A DNA stretch of 64,000 nucleotides from Nocardioides marinisabuli (GTDB taxonomy: Bacteria > Actinomycetota > Actinomycetes > Propionibacteriales > Nocardioidaceae). The DNA lies in contig NZ_CP059163.1 of the NCBI RefSeq assembly GCF_013466785.1, positions 1,798,001 to 1,862,000 of the forward strand, in the 5' to 3' direction. The position numbers were made by a program, and so were the translations under genes. Of this stretch, positions 17,807 through 29,941 are shown piece by piece; within the stretch, counting starts at the first letter, position 1, and each line of letters opens with the position of its first letter. A model generated the notes under the pieces. The model did not search any database, had not been told where the DNA came from, and saw nothing but the letters and a program-made list of their open reading frames with translations.

Positions 17807-18505
17807 GTGAGCGTCGTCGTGCTGACCGGGGCCGGTATCTCCGCCGAGAGCGGGGTGCCGACCTTCCGCGACGCCGACGGGCTGTGGGAGGGCCACCACG
17901 TCGAGGACGTCGCCACCCCCGAGGCCTACGAGGCGGCCCCCTCGCGGGTGCTGCGCTTCTACGACGAGCGCCGCAGCTCTCTGGCCCGGGTCGAGCCGAA
18001 CGCCGCGCACCACGCCCTGGCCCGGCTCGAGGAGACCCTGGGCGACGACCTGCTGCTGGTCACCCAGAACATCGACGACCTGCACGAGCGTGCGGGCTCC
18101 CGCAACGTGGTGCACATGCACGGCGAGCTGCTCTCGGCGCTGTGCCGGGCCTGCGAGGGCCGGGTGCGCTGGGAGCGCGAGCTGCTCGACCACCCGCCGT
18201 GCCCCGGCTGCGGCCACGCCGAGCTGCGCCCCGACGTCGTGTGGTTCGGGGAGATCCCCTACGAGATGGACCGCATCCTCGAGCACCTCGGACGCGCCGA
18301 CACCTTCGTCTCCATCGGCACCTCCGGCGCGGTCTACCCCGCGGCCGGGTTCGTGCAGCACGCACGCCGCAGCGGCGCTCGCACCCTCGAGCTCAACCTG
18401 GAGCCCTCCGAGGGGTCGATGTGGTTCCACGACTCGCGGCACGGCCCCGCCGGTGTGCTGGTGCCGGCCTGGGTCGACCAGCTCCTCGGGGCCCGGCTCG
18501 CCTGA
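17807..18505 (+). CDS. cobB: NAD-dependent protein deacylase, SIRT5-like (CobB)
   Basis: Sirtuin that removes acyl groups from protein lysines using NAD; 232 residues. The NAD loop GAGISAESGVPTFRD is at residues 8-22, TQNIDDLHERAG at 86-97, and the catalytic histidine is H105 in HMHGE. Four zinc cysteines are C113, C116, C132 and C135. Y52 and R55 (FYDERR) form the Y-x-x-R pair known in class III sirtuins to favour succinyl and malonyl groups, so desuccinylase activity is a fair expectation. GTG 17807 follows a TACCCT box. It converges with a TetR gene 20 bp away. Confidence 0.94.
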   Translation: MSVVVLTGAGISAESGVPTFRDADGLWEGHHVEDVATPEAYEAAPSRVLRFYDERRSSLARVEPNAAHHALARLEETLGDDLLLVTQNIDDLHERAGSRNVVHMHGELLSALCRACEGRVRWERELLDHPPCPGCGHAELRPDVVWFGEIPYEMDRILEHLGRADTFVSIGTSGAVYPAAGFVQHARRSGARTLELNLEPSEGSMWFHDSRHGPAGVLVPAWVDQLLGARLA

Positions 18506-18525
18506 GCCCGCTCCTGGTCCGGGGC

Positions 18526-19284
18526 TCAGCCGCGCGCGATCCGCTCGCGCACCAGCACTTCGAGGCGCGGCATCTCGTCGGTGACCCCGATGGTGGGCGC
18601 GAAGCGGGTCAGCACGTCGACGAACATGTCGCCGCTCTCGATCAGCCGCGGGTCCATGTGGCCGAAGACCTCGAGCGCCACGACGCCGTACAGCTGGGTC
18701 CAGCCCTGCATGTAGACCCACATCAGCCCGCGGTCCTCGGGCGCGATGCCCTCGCTCTCGGCGGGGATGAGCGGGTCGAGCACGGAGGTGCGCGCGGTCT
18801 CGGTGAGGTCCTCCAGCGCCGGCACCGGGAAGCGGCGGTGCTCCCAGATGGCGCGCATCTGGTCGGTGAAGAGCAGCCCCGAGCTCGACAGCGTCAGCGC
18901 CTCGCGCCGGCCGCACACCGGGTCGGCGACGGGATTGGCGAAGACCAGCCCGAACTCGCGGGGCGCGTCGAGGGCCCACATCCGGAACTCCGTCGTCGAC
19001 AGCACCAGCCGGCCCGCGACGTCGTCGGGGGGCAGGGTGTCGGCGGCCGCGGCGAACCGCGCGGTGGCGGCCTTGTCGATCTCGAAGGCGACCAGGTCGA
19101 CGAGGTCCTGGTAGCTGGACACGTAGCGGTACAGCGCCGGCGCCGTCATCCCCATCCGGGCGGCGACCGCGCGCAGCGACAGCTCCGCGCCCGCGACCAG
19201 CAGCTCGCGGGAGACCCGCACGATCTCGTCGTACGTCGCCTCGCGCTGGCGCTCGCGTCGCGTCGGCTGGCCGGTCTGGGTCAT
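18526..19284 (-). CDS. TetR-family regulator, divergent from an MMPL transporter
   Basis: A 252-residue TetR repressor. The DNA-binding domain spans about residues 15-65, with LSLRAVAARMGMTAPALYRYV forming the turn and recognition helix. The long C-terminal part (LDAPREFGLVFANPVADP, then MQGWTQLYGVVALEVFGHM) resembles the WHG-type TetR ligand domain. ATG 19284. It diverges from an MMPL exporter over a promoter packed with GTTTACACCGTT repeats, so it most likely represses that exporter and itself. The inducer is unknown. Confidence 0.9.
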   Translation of the reverse strand: MTQTGQPTRRERQREATYDEIVRVSRELLVAGAELSLRAVAARMGMTAPALYRYVSSYQDLVDLVAFEIDKAATARFAAAADTLPPDDVAGRLVLSTTEFRMWALDAPREFGLVFANPVADPVCGRREALTLSSSGLLFTDQMRAIWEHRRFPVPALEDLTETARTSVLDPLIPAESEGIAPEDRGLMWVYMQGWTQLYGVVALEVFGHMDPRLIESGDMFVDVLTRFAPTIGVTDEMPRLEVLVRERIARG

Positions 19285-19326
19285 CCGGGCTCCCTCTCGG
19301 TGTCGTGTGGCCGCTCCCGAGGGCCG

Positions 19327-19356
19327 TTGACAGCCGGAGTTTACACCGTTTACGGT
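19327..19356 (+). promoter_or_regulatory. Promoter of the MMPL gene (TTGACA, 18 nt, TACGGT)
   Basis: TTGACA at 19327-19332 and TACGGT at 19351-19356 are 18 nt apart. The -10 is buried in the operator repeats, which suits repression by the divergent TetR protein. Confidence 0.65.
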
Positions 19357-19366
19357 TTACACCGTT
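19339..19366. promoter_or_regulatory. Candidate TetR operator: two GTTTACACCGTT repeats
   Basis: GTTTACACCGTT occurs at 19339-19350 and 19355-19366, a 16-bp period. The overlap between them forms an inverted repeat ACCGT-TT-ACGGT (19345-19356). Together they cover the -10 box of the transporter gene. Confidence 0.75.
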
Positions 19367-19430
19367 CACTTTCATGATGCCCCGTCACGGCAACCGGCCG
19401 CGGGGGCAGTGGCACCGGGGGTTGGGTCCG

Positions 19431-21620
19431 ATGATCGATCGTTGGGGTGCCTTCGTGGCCCGTCGTGCCCGCGCGGTGCTGCTGGTGGCCGTCGCCCTCG
19501 TCCTGGCCGCCGGGGCCTACGGCGCCGGTGTCTTCGACTCCCTCGAGCAGGGCGGCTTCGACGACCCCTCCTCCGAGACCGCACGCGAGCTGGTGGCCGA
19601 GCGCGAGCTCTTCGGCAACCGCACGGTCGACGTCGTGGCCGTCTACTCCGACGAGGACCGGCTGGCCGACGACCGGGGCTTCCGCGCCGCGGTCGAGGAG
19701 GTCGTGGCGGGCATCCCGGGCGACCTGGTCACCCAGGTGGTGCCCTACTACGCCGCCGGGCCCGACAGCGGGCTGGTCAGCGCCGACGGCCACCACGCCC
19801 AGGTGCTGGTCTCGCTCGCGGGGGAGAGCCAGGACGACTTCCTCACCGCCTACGACGAGCTGGCCCCGCTGCTGGAGGCCGACGGGCTCGAGACCGGGCT
19901 CACCGGCTCGTACGCCGTCTACAACGACGTCAACGAGATCACCTCGAAGGACCTCAAGCGGGCCGAGCTGATCTCGCTGCCGCTGGTGGTGCTGCTGGCG
20001 CTGCTCATCTTCGGCTCGGCGGTCGCCGCGCTGATGCCGGCGATGGTGGGCCTGGTGGCGATGCTCGGCGCGCTGGCGGTGGTGCGGGTGATCGCCGGCC
20101 TCACCGACGTCTCGGTCTTCTCGATCAACATCATCTCGCTGCTCGGCATCGGGCTGGCCATCGACTACGCGCTCTTCGTGGTGAGCCGCTTCCGCGAGGA
20201 GCTCGCGATCCTCCCGGTCGAGGACCCCGACGCGGCCGCGACCGCGATCCGGCGCACGATGGCCACCGCAGGCCGCACGGTGCTCTTCTCGGGCCTGACC
20301 GTCGCCGCGGCGATGTCGAGCCTGCTGATCTTCCCGCAGGGCTTCCTGCGCTCGATGGGGTACGGCGGCATGGCCGCGGTCGTCGTGGCGATGCTGGCCG
20401 CGCTGACGGTCCTGCCCGCCGTGCTGCGGCTGCTCGGCCGCCGGGTCGACGCCGGCCGGATGCCGTGGCGGCGCCCCGGGGCCGAGGCCGCCGACGGGGG
20501 TCGATGGGCGGTGCTGGCGCGCGGCGTGATGCGCCGCCCGGTGGCCGTGATCGCCGTGACCGTGGTCGTGCTGCTCGCGGTGGCCGCCCCGTTCCTCGGG
20601 GTGCGCTGGGGCAGCGTGGACCACCGGGTGCTGCCGGCCGACGCGCCGGCCCACCGGACCGCCGACCTGCTCGTCGAGGAGTTCGGTGCCGAGACCTCGA
20701 CCGCGAGCCTGCTGCTGCGCGGCACCCGCGCCGACGACGTGGCGGCGTACGTCACCGCGGCCCAGCAGGTCGACGGGGTGGGGACGGTGCAGACGGTCGC
20801 CGGCCCCGAGCAGGCCCGCGGCGACGAGGAGGCCACGCTGCTGCGCGCCACCTGGACCGGCAACAGCCAGACCGAGCGCTCCCAGGAGATCGTGCGCGAC
20901 CTGCGTGCGGTCGAGCCGGCGAGCGGCACCGCCCTGGTGGGCGGGATGAGCGCCGACACCGTCGACCTCGTCGACTCGGTCGCCGACCACCTGCCGTGGA
21001 TGGCCCTGGTCGTGGTGGTGGTGATGCTGGTGCTGCTCTTCGTGGCCTTCGGGTCGGTGGTGCTGCCGGTCAAGGCCGTCGTGATGAACCTCTTCTCCAT
21101 CGCCGCGGCCTTCGGCGTCGTCACCTGGATCTTCAGCGACGGCCACCTGGCCGACCTGCTCGGCTTCACCCCCCAGGGCTTCCTCGACGCCACCAACCCG
21201 ATCCTGATGGTGGCGATCCTCTTCGGGCTCTCGATGGACTACGAGGTGTTCCTGCTCAGCCGGGTGCGCGAGGAGTGGGACCGCACCGGCGACAACGACC
21301 TCGCCGTGGCCACCGGGGTGCAGAAGACCGGGCGGATCATCACCAGCGCCGCACTGCTGCTGGGCGTGGTCATCGGCGCCTTCGGCACCAGCGGCATCGT
21401 CTTCATGAAGATGCTCGGCGTGGGCATGCTCGTGGCCCTGCTCATCGACGCGACGGTGGTGCGGGCGCTGCTCGTGCCCGCGACGATGAAGCTGCTCGGG
21501 CGCTGGAACTGGTACGCCCCCGCCCCGATGGCGTCCTGGTGGGCGCGGCACGGCTTCCGCGAGGAGGTCGCGTCCACCCCTGTGGAGAACACTCCCGAGC
21601 GGACGCCGCACGTGGTGTGA
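19431..21620 (+). CDS. MMPL/RND-family transporter
   Basis: A 729-residue inner-membrane transporter of the MMPL branch of the RND superfamily, which exports lipids or drugs using the proton gradient. It shows the expected internal duplication: one membrane segment, a large outer loop, then a bundle; GLAIDYALFVVSRFREE (near nt 20150) and GLSMDYEVFLLSRVREEW (near nt 21230) are the paired proton-relay motifs. I start at ATG 19431; an in-frame ATG at 19374 is an alternative. It is divergent from a TetR gene and followed by a lipoprotein. Substrate unknown. Confidence 0.92.
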   Translation: MIDRWGAFVARRARAVLLVAVALVLAAGAYGAGVFDSLEQGGFDDPSSETARELVAERELFGNRTVDVVAVYSDEDRLADDRGFRAAVEEVVAGIPGDLVTQVVPYYAAGPDSGLVSADGHHAQVLVSLAGESQDDFLTAYDELAPLLEADGLETGLTGSYAVYNDVNEITSKDLKRAELISLPLVVLLALLIFGSAVAALMPAMVGLVAMLGALAVVRVIAGLTDVSVFSINIISLLGIGLAIDYALFVVSRFREELAILPVEDPDAAATAIRRTMATAGRTVLFSGLTVAAAMSSLLIFPQGFLRSMGYGGMAAVVVAMLAALTVLPAVLRLLGRRVDAGRMPWRRPGAEAADGGRWAVLARGVMRRPVAVIAVTVVVLLAVAAPFLGVRWGSVDHRVLPADAPAHRTADLLVEEFGAETSTASLLLRGTRADDVAAYVTAAQQVDGVGTVQTVAGPEQARGDEEATLLRATWTGNSQTERSQEIVRDLRAVEPASGTALVGGMSADTVDLVDSVADHLPWMALVVVVVMLVLLFVAFGSVVLPVKAVVMNLFSIAAAFGVVTWIFSDGHLADLLGFTPQGFLDATNPILMVAILFGLSMDYEVFLLSRVREEWDRTGDNDLAVATGVQKTGRIITSAALLLGVVIGAFGTSGIVFMKMLGVGMLVALLIDATVVRALLVPATMKLLGRWNWYAPAPMASWWARHGFREEVASTPVENTPERTPHVV

Positions 21621-21654
21621 TCGTGGGCAGCACCCACGAGAGAGGCGACACCAC

Positions 21655-22401
21655 ATGAGCACCTGGGTACGACGAGCGGCCGGTGCCGCGGCACTGGTGA
21701 CGGCCACCGCCGGGCTGGCCGCCTGCGGCAGCGACGACGACACCGCTGACGTCGGGGACGCCACCGGCGCCGAGACCTCGGCGTTCGCCGAGCAGGACGG
21801 CGCCGAGGTCCGCGACGCCGCGGCGGCGGCGATGGGTGAGCTGGAGAGCCTGCGGGTCACCGGCGAGCTGACCGTCGACGGTGAGCAGATCTCCATCGAC
21901 CTAGCCTCGAGCAGCGGCGGCGACTGCACGGGCACGATCGGCGTCGACGGCGCCGACGCCGAGGTGCTCAGCGCCGGCGGCGAGACCTGGTTCCGGCCCA
22001 GCGAGGAGTTCTGGCGCGCTCAGGGCGGCGCGCAGGCCGACCAGATCATCGAGCTCGTCGACGGGCGCTGGGTCGTGCTGGGCGGCGACGAGGGGTTCGC
22101 CGAGCTCTGCGACCTCGACCAGCTGCTCGAGGAGCTGCTCGACGAGGCCGACGAGGGGACGACGTACGAGACGGGCGAGGTCAGCGACGTCGACGGGGTC
22201 TCCGCGGTCGCGGTGGTCTCGACCGACGAGGACGGCGAGGTCTCGACGGGCTACATCGCCGTCGAGGAGCCGCACTTGCTGCTGCGCATCGAGAAGACCG
22301 AGGGGGAGGAGCCTGGCACGGTCGACTTCTCCGAGTTCGACGAGCCCGTCGAGGTCGAGGCGCCCGCCGCCGACGACACCGTCGACCTCGACAACCTCTG
22401 A
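21655..22401 (+). CDS. Secreted lipoprotein, LppX/LprG-like
   Basis: A 248-residue lipoprotein. A basic and hydrophobic signal peptide ends in the lipobox LAAC (cysteine at about residue 24), followed by an acidic linker. The body (MGELESLRVTGELTVDGEQ, then GGDCTGTIGVDGADAEVLSAGGETWFRPSEEFW) has the shape of LppX/LprA/LprG lipoproteins, which carry lipids across the actinobacterial envelope. It starts 34 bp after the MMPL gene with GAGAGAGG as a ribosome site. Pairing of such lipoproteins with MMPL exporters is known in mycobacteria, so a shared lipid-export task is plausible. Confidence 0.78.
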   Translation: MSTWVRRAAGAAALVTATAGLAACGSDDDTADVGDATGAETSAFAEQDGAEVRDAAAAAMGELESLRVTGELTVDGEQISIDLASSSGGDCTGTIGVDGADAEVLSAGGETWFRPSEEFWRAQGGAQADQIIELVDGRWVVLGGDEGFAELCDLDQLLEELLDEADEGTTYETGEVSDVDGVSAVAVVSTDEDGEVSTGYIAVEEPHLLLRIEKTEGEEPGTVDFSEFDEPVEVEAPAADDTVDLDNL

Positions 22402-22421
22402 GCCGCCGCGAGCCGGCCGGT

Positions 22422-23375
22422 TCAGCCCAGCTGACTCGCGGTCGGGTTCCGACGGCGCACGACGAGCGGGACGAGCGCCACGACCGCGCTCACGACCAGC
22501 GTCGCCACCACGGCCGTCCAGAGCCCGCCCAGCAGCGCGTCCCAGACGTTGAGCACCAGCATGCGTGTCTCGCCCGGGTCGACCGCGGACTGCAGGAACG
22601 ACCGTGCCGCCACGAGCGTCAGGGCCAGCACACCCACGGAGAACAGGGCCATGAGCCCGGCCACCACCGCGGTCCGGCGGCGCAGCGGCGAGACGAGCAG
22701 TGCCAGGGCGAGGAGGGCGGCGCAGGTCAGGGGCAGGGCCAGGCCGAGACTGTCGACTCGTTGATAGACGCTCCGGCCCAGGTCGAGGTCCTCGGATCCC
22801 GCCACCGAGAACCCGGTGACCGTGCTCTCGACCGTTGACCTCGTCGTGACCAGCCCTTCGGCGCGCAGCAGCACCAGCGCGGCGTCGACCACCGGGCGCA
22901 GGTCGATGCTCACCGCGTCGGCGCCCGTCCCCGGGGCGTCCTCGAGGAGGTCCATCAGCGCGGCGTGGGCGCTGCGGTTGCTGGCACGCCAGAGCTCCTC
23001 GAAGGCCGGGGACTCCACGACCCGCGTGGTGGCGAGCCCGGCGGCGTCCTCGACGTAGGCCTGGAGCGCCGCCGTGCCCTGCTCGCCCACGCGGCGCTCG
23101 TAGCGCGAGAGCGCGGGTCGACCGATCTGGCGGCGCAGCTGCTCGGCCCTCCCGGGCACGTCCACCGCCCGCACCACGGCCGGCTCGACACGCGAGGCGA
23201 CCGCGCTGCGCACCTCGGCCCGCTCGGCGAGCGGACCGACCGCCTCGACGTACCCCTCGGTGTCGGCGACGACGGCGTCGAGCCACCACGACCCCAGCGC
23301 GACCGGCAGCAGCGCCACCGCCGGCAGCAGCAGGAGCACGGAGAGGACGCGGCGCAGGGCCAGGGGGAGGGTCAC
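22422..23375 (-). CDS. Integral membrane protein of unknown function
   Basis: A 317-residue protein with a hydrophobic N-terminal segment (about 8-30), an extracytoplasmic helical region of about 170 residues rich in Ala, Glu and Arg, and three hydrophobic segments near the C-terminus. DTEGYVEAVGPLAERAEVRSAVASRVEPAVV resembles a loose actinobacterial family of uncharacterised membrane proteins. Start is a GTG at 23375 with CATCCT close upstream. It converges with the lipoprotein gene. I cannot name a function. Confidence 0.7.
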   Translation of the reverse strand: MTLPLALRRVLSVLLLLPAVALLPVALGSWWLDAVVADTEGYVEAVGPLAERAEVRSAVASRVEPAVVRAVDVPGRAEQLRRQIGRPALSRYERRVGEQGTAALQAYVEDAAGLATTRVVESPAFEELWRASNRSAHAALMDLLEDAPGTGADAVSIDLRPVVDAALVLLRAEGLVTTRSTVESTVTGFSVAGSEDLDLGRSVYQRVDSLGLALPLTCAALLALALLVSPLRRRTAVVAGLMALFSVGVLALTLVAARSFLQSAVDPGETRMLVLNVWDALLGGLWTAVVATLVVSAVVALVPLVVRRRNPTASQLG

Positions 23376-23402
23376 CGCAGGATGATCCCATCCCGTGGGG
23401 TG

Positions 23403-25178
23403 CTAAGCCGGCGACACGTGGACGACGGCCCCGGCGTGGCCGGGCAGCACCAGCAGCCCGTCCGCGTCGAGCTCGGCGCCGGAGGCGGTGGCGACCAGCA
23501 CCTCGCCGGGCCCGGTGTGCACCTCGAGCGGGCGCTCGCCGAGGTTGAGCACGACCTGCAGCCGCCCGCGGTGCAGCACCACGAGCCGGGCTGCCTCGTC
23601 GACGTCGCAGGTGGTGGCCGTGAAGGACGGGTCGGTCAGCTCGGGCCAGGTGCGGCGCAGCCGGCCCAGGGAGCGGTAGAGCTCGAGCAGCCGGGCGTGA
23701 CGACCGTGCTCGAGCTCGCTCCAGTCGAGCTTGGAGCGCTCGAAGGTGGCCGGGTCCTGCGGGTCGGGCACGACCTCGGGGTCCCAGCCCATCTGCTCGA
23801 ACTCCGCGATCCGGCCCTCGGCCGTGGCGGTGCCGAGCTCGGGCTCGGGGTGGCTGGTGAAGAACTGGAACGGTGTCGAGGCCGCCCACTCCTCGCCCTG
23901 GAAGAGCATCGGGGTGAACGGGCCCAGCAGCGTCAGCATCGCCGCGCAGCCGAGCTGGTCGTCGTCGAGGTGGCCGGGCGAGGGGTCGCTGAGCCGGTCG
24001 CCGACCGCCCGGTTGCCGACCTGGTCGTGGTTCTGGTTGGCCACCACGAGCCGCCAGGTGGCGGTGTGGTCGGTGTCGATCGGCACCCCGTGGTCACGGC
24101 CGCGGAAGGAGCTGAAGGTGCCGTCGTGGAAGAAGCCGCGCTCCACGACCTTCTTCAGCGCGGTGAGCGGCTCGAAGTCGGCGTAGTAGCCGGTCGTCTC
24201 ACCGCTCAGCGCCACGTGCACGGCGTGGTGGTAGTCGTCGCTCCACTGGGCGTCGAGCCCGCGGCCACCGGCCTCGCGGGGCCGGATCATCACCGGGTCG
24301 TTGAGGTCGGACTCCGCGACCAGCGTCAGCGGACGCCGCTGGTGGGCCGACAGGGCCGCGACCTCGACGGCCATCTCCTCGAGCAGGTGCACCTCGGAGT
24401 CGTCGGAGAGCGCATGCACGGCGTCGAGCCGCAGCCCGTCGACGTGGTAGTCGCGCAGCCACGTCGCGACGTTGTCGAGGATGTAGCGGCGCACCTCGGC
24501 CGAGCCCTCGCCGTCGAGGTTGACCAGGTCGCCCCAGGTGTTGCGGCCGTCCTTGAGGTACGGCGCGTAGAGCGGCAGGTAGTTGCCCGAGGGGCCGAGG
24601 TGGTTGTGCACCACGTCCTGGATGACACCAAGGCCGGCCGCGTGGCAGCCGTCCACGAAGCGCTGGTAGGCCTCGGGGCCGCCGTACGACTCGGCGACCG
24701 CGAACCAGGCGACGCCGTCGTAGCCCCAGTTGTGGGTGCCGTTGAAGGCGTTGACCGGCATCACCTCGACCAGGTCGACGCCCAGGTCGACGAGGTGGTC
24801 GAGGCGTCCGAGGGCGGCGTCGAGGGTGCCCTCGGGGGTGAAGGTGCCCACGTGCATCTCGTAGATCACCGACCCGGCCAGCTGGCGACCGGTCCACGCC
24901 CGGTCGGTCCAGGCGAAGGCCGACGGGTCGTAGGTGCGCGAGAGCCCGTGGACCCCGGCGGGCTGGCGGCGCGAGCGCGGGTCGGGCCGCGGGTCGGGGT
25001 CGTCGTCGAGCAGGTAGCCGTAGTCGACCTCGCCGTCGGGGACCGGCCCGCCGGGCGACCACCAGCCGTCGTCGCCGTGCCGCATCGGCACGGTCCGGCC
25101 GTCGACCAGCAGCCGCACCCGCTCGGGGCGCGGCGCCCAGACGTCGAAGCGGCCGCGGCCGTGGGCTGTCGAGACCAT
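23403..25178 (-). CDS. treZ: Malto-oligosyltrehalose trehalohydrolase
   Basis: GH13 enzyme that releases trehalose from the reducing end of maltooligosyl trehalose, the last step of the TreXYZ route; cytosolic. It has 591 residues: an N-terminal carbohydrate-binding-like domain ([18 protein letters not shown]), the barrel with [18 protein letters not shown] and [17 protein letters not shown] (nucleophile Asp in the latter), and a C-terminal beta domain. ATG 25178 overlaps the treY stop as ATGA and is preceded by AGGAGG. The frame stays open further upstream inside treY but the overlap fixes the start. Confidence 0.95.
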   Translation of the reverse strand: MVSTAHGRGRFDVWAPRPERVRLLVDGRTVPMRHGDDGWWSPGGPVPDGEVDYGYLLDDDPDPRPDPRSRRQPAGVHGLSRTYDPSAFAWTDRAWTGRQLAGSVIYEMHVGTFTPEGTLDAALGRLDHLVDLGVDLVEVMPVNAFNGTHNWGYDGVAWFAVAESYGGPEAYQRFVDGCHAAGLGVIQDVVHNHLGPSGNYLPLYAPYLKDGRNTWGDLVNLDGEGSAEVRRYILDNVATWLRDYHVDGLRLDAVHALSDDSEVHLLEEMAVEVAALSAHQRRPLTLVAESDLNDPVMIRPREAGGRGLDAQWSDDYHHAVHVALSGETTGYYADFEPLTALKKVVERGFFHDGTFSSFRGRDHGVPIDTDHTATWRLVVANQNHDQVGNRAVGDRLSDPSPGHLDDDQLGCAAMLTLLGPFTPMLFQGEEWAASTPFQFFTSHPEPELGTATAEGRIAEFEQMGWDPEVVPDPQDPATFERSKLDWSELEHGRHARLLELYRSLGRLRRTWPELTDPSFTATTCDVDEAARLVVLHRGRLQVVLNLGERPLEVHTGPGEVLVATASGAELDADGLLVLPGHAGAVVHVSPA

Positions 25179-27559
25179 CAGTCCTCCTGGACGAGCAGGG
25201 CGACCGGGTAGGTCGCCAGCAGCGTGGCGAGGTCGCCGTCGGTGACCTCGCCGGTCAGGGCGTCGCGCCAGGTGCCGGGCGGCAGGGCGAGCCGGGTGCC
25301 GCCCCAGCCGCCCCGGGCCGCGAGCCCCAGCGGGAGCCGGGTCGCGACGCTCACGGCCCCGCCGCGGTCGAAGGCGACCACGTGGTCGGCGGCCTCGCCG
25401 GAGGCGGCCACCGGCGCGTAGCCGGTGAACAGCTCGGCCCGGTCGCGGCGCAGCCGCAGCGCGGTGGCGGTGACGTGGAGCTTGGCGGTGCCGGGGTCGT
25501 CGACGCCCGACGGGGCGGGCGGTCGCTGCCCCGCGTCGATCTCGGCGAGCAGCCGGGCGCGCAGGTCGAGGTCGACGGGGCGCCGGTTGTCGGGGTCGAC
25601 CAGCGACTGCTCCCACAGCTCGGAGCCCTGGTAGACGTCGGGCACGCCCGGCATGGTGATCGCCAGCGCCTTGGCGGCCAGCGCGTTGGACCAGCCCGCG
25701 TCGACGACCTCGGCCAGCAGGCCCTCGAGGTCGCCGCGGACCTCCTGGTCGTCGAAGGCCGCGTCAACGGCGGCGTGCACGGCCGCCTCGTACGTCTCGT
25801 CGGGCTCGGTCCAGGTGGTGCGGTCGCCGGCCTCGCGCATCGCCTTCATCGCGTAGCCGTGCAGCCGCTCGCGCAGCACGTCGTCGGGGTCGGAGCCCCA
25901 GGCACCGAGCACGGCCTGCCACAGCAGGGACCCGAAGCCCGGGTCGGGCAGCGGCGCCAGCGCGAGCAGCCGGTCGAGGGTCTCCTCCCAGCGCTGCGGC
26001 ACCTCGGCGAGCACGGTGATGCGGGCGCGCACGTCCTCGCCGCGCTTGGTGTCGTGGGTCGAGAGCGTGGTCATGGCGTGCGGCCAGTCGCGCTGGCGCG
26101 CCGCCAGGTGCTCGTGCAGCCCGTCGACCCCGAGCGAGAACTCGTGCGGGTCGCCGCCGACCTCGTTGAGCGAGGTCAGGCGCGAGTAGCGGTAGAACGC
26201 GCAGTCCTCGACACCCTTGGCCATCACCATCCCGCTGGTCTGCTGGAAGCGGCGGCAGGCGTCGAGCGAGGGGTCGCGCAGCCACGGCTCGATGGTGTCG
26301 AGGGTGGCCGCGAGGTCGGGCCGGCGCTCGCGGGCCGCGGCGAACGCCTCGTCGACGTGCTCGGAGCCCTCGGGGAGGTAGGAGCGGTAGACCGGGAAGC
26401 AGGCCATCAGCTCGGCGACGGCGTCGGCGGTGCTCGAGGGCACCCGCTCGGGCACGTCGCGGCGCAGGTCGCGCACGATGCGGCGCACCTCGCTGTGCAG
26501 GATCCCGTCGGCCACCTCGCGCTTGAGGTCGTGCACCATCCCCGGGTAGTCGACGACCTCGCCCGCGGGCAGCCCCCGCAGCCGTGCCTCGAGCGCGTCG
26601 AGCGGCGCCTGCCCGGCCGGGTCGGTGAGCACCCGGTCGACCCAGGCCAGGGCGTCGTACCCGGTGGTGCCGTCGGTGGCCCAGCTCGTCGGCAGCGCCT
26701 CGCCGGGCTCGAGGATCTTCTCCACCAGCGTGTACGCCGACCCGGTCAGCTCGGCGAGGTCCTCGAGGTAGCCCTTCGGGTCGCGCAGGCCGTCGGGGTG
26801 GTCCACGCGCAGCCCGTCGACGAGCCCCTCGGTGAACCAGCGGCGGATCTCGACGTGGGTCTCGTCGAAGACCTCGGGCTCCTCGACCCGCACCGCGGCG
26901 AGGGTGTTGACGGCGAAGAAGCGGCGGTAGTTGAGCGCGTCGTCGGCGCGGTGCCAGTCGACGAGCTCGTAGTGCTGGCGCGCGTGCACGGCCTGCGGGT
27001 CGTCGTCGACGCCCGAGGCGGTGCCGTCGGCCACGGGGAAGGCCTGGTCCCAGTAGTGCAGCTCGAGGCCGCGCCCGCCCTCGACGAGGCGCAGGTGGTC
27101 GACCTGCCCGTCGGGCAGCAGGTCGTCGTCGCCGACGACGGGGATCCGCAGCCGCTGGTCGGCGGTGTCCCAGTCGATGTCGAAGGCACCCGCGTGCTCG
27201 GCGTCGCGGCCGTCGCGCAGCACCTCCCACCACCAGGGGTCCTCGCTCGGTGTCGCGACCCCGACGTGGTTGGGCACGATGTCGACGAGCACGCCCAGCC
27301 CCCGGCGCCGGGCCTCGGCGCTCACGGCGGCCAGGCCCTCGGCCCCGCCCCGCGACTCGTCGAGGTGGTCGTGGGCCACGACGTCGTACCCGTGGCTGCT
27401 GCCGGGCTCGGCGGCCAGCAGCGGGGAGAGGTAGACCCAGTCGACGCCCAGCCCGTGCACGTACTCCAGCCGGCGCGCGACCTCGTGCAGGTCGAGGTCG
27501 GCGCTGACCTGGAAGCGGTACGTCGAGACCGGTCGACGCGTGGGCCCGGAGCCGCCCAC
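25178..27559 (-). CDS. treY: Malto-oligosyltrehalose synthase
   Basis: GH13 isomerase that turns the reducing-end alpha-1,4 bond of a glucan into the alpha,alpha-1,1 bond of trehalose. It has 793 residues, the usual size. It opens with [22 protein letters not shown] and has [24 protein letters not shown] (catalytic Asp) and [15 protein letters not shown], all typical of TreY. It lies 1 nt after treX and overlaps treZ, so the three are co-translated in the order debrancher, synthase, hydrolase. Confidence 0.95.
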   Translation of the reverse strand: MGGSGPTRRPVSTYRFQVSADLDLHEVARRLEYVHGLGVDWVYLSPLLAAEPGSSHGYDVVAHDHLDESRGGAEGLAAVSAEARRRGLGVLVDIVPNHVGVATPSEDPWWWEVLRDGRDAEHAGAFDIDWDTADQRLRIPVVGDDDLLPDGQVDHLRLVEGGRGLELHYWDQAFPVADGTASGVDDDPQAVHARQHYELVDWHRADDALNYRRFFAVNTLAAVRVEEPEVFDETHVEIRRWFTEGLVDGLRVDHPDGLRDPKGYLEDLAELTGSAYTLVEKILEPGEALPTSWATDGTTGYDALAWVDRVLTDPAGQAPLDALEARLRGLPAGEVVDYPGMVHDLKREVADGILHSEVRRIVRDLRRDVPERVPSSTADAVAELMACFPVYRSYLPEGSEHVDEAFAAARERRPDLAATLDTIEPWLRDPSLDACRRFQQTSGMVMAKGVEDCAFYRYSRLTSLNEVGGDPHEFSLGVDGLHEHLAARQRDWPHAMTTLSTHDTKRGEDVRARITVLAEVPQRWEETLDRLLALAPLPDPGFGSLLWQAVLGAWGSDPDDVLRERLHGYAMKAMREAGDRTTWTEPDETYEAAVHAAVDAAFDDQEVRGDLEGLLAEVVDAGWSNALAAKALAITMPGVPDVYQGSELWEQSLVDPDNRRPVDLDLRARLLAEIDAGQRPPAPSGVDDPGTAKLHVTATALRLRRDRAELFTGYAPVAASGEAADHVVAFDRGGAVSVATRLPLGLAARGGWGGTRLALPPGTWRDALTGEVTDGDLATLLATYPVALLVQED

Positions 27560-27560
27560 G

Positions 27561-29798
<2,238 letters not shown>

Positions 29799-29928
29799 GC
29801 GGGTGGTGCTCCCTCGAGTTGCGTGGTGGGGCGGGTTGGATCGATCAAAGCACGACCGGCGGCCGCGGCTGTCCACCCGGAAGGGGGCCTTCCCCGATCA
29901 CCCCTGTGCCACACGCCCTACCCGTCGG

Positions 29929-29934
29929 TAGCAT
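29929..29934 (+). promoter_or_regulatory. -10 box (TAGCAT) of the long-chain-type acyl-CoA dehydrogenase
   Basis: TAGCAT ends 7 nt before ATG 29942; leaderless layout. Confidence 0.55.
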
Positions 29935-29941
29935 GTGCGGC

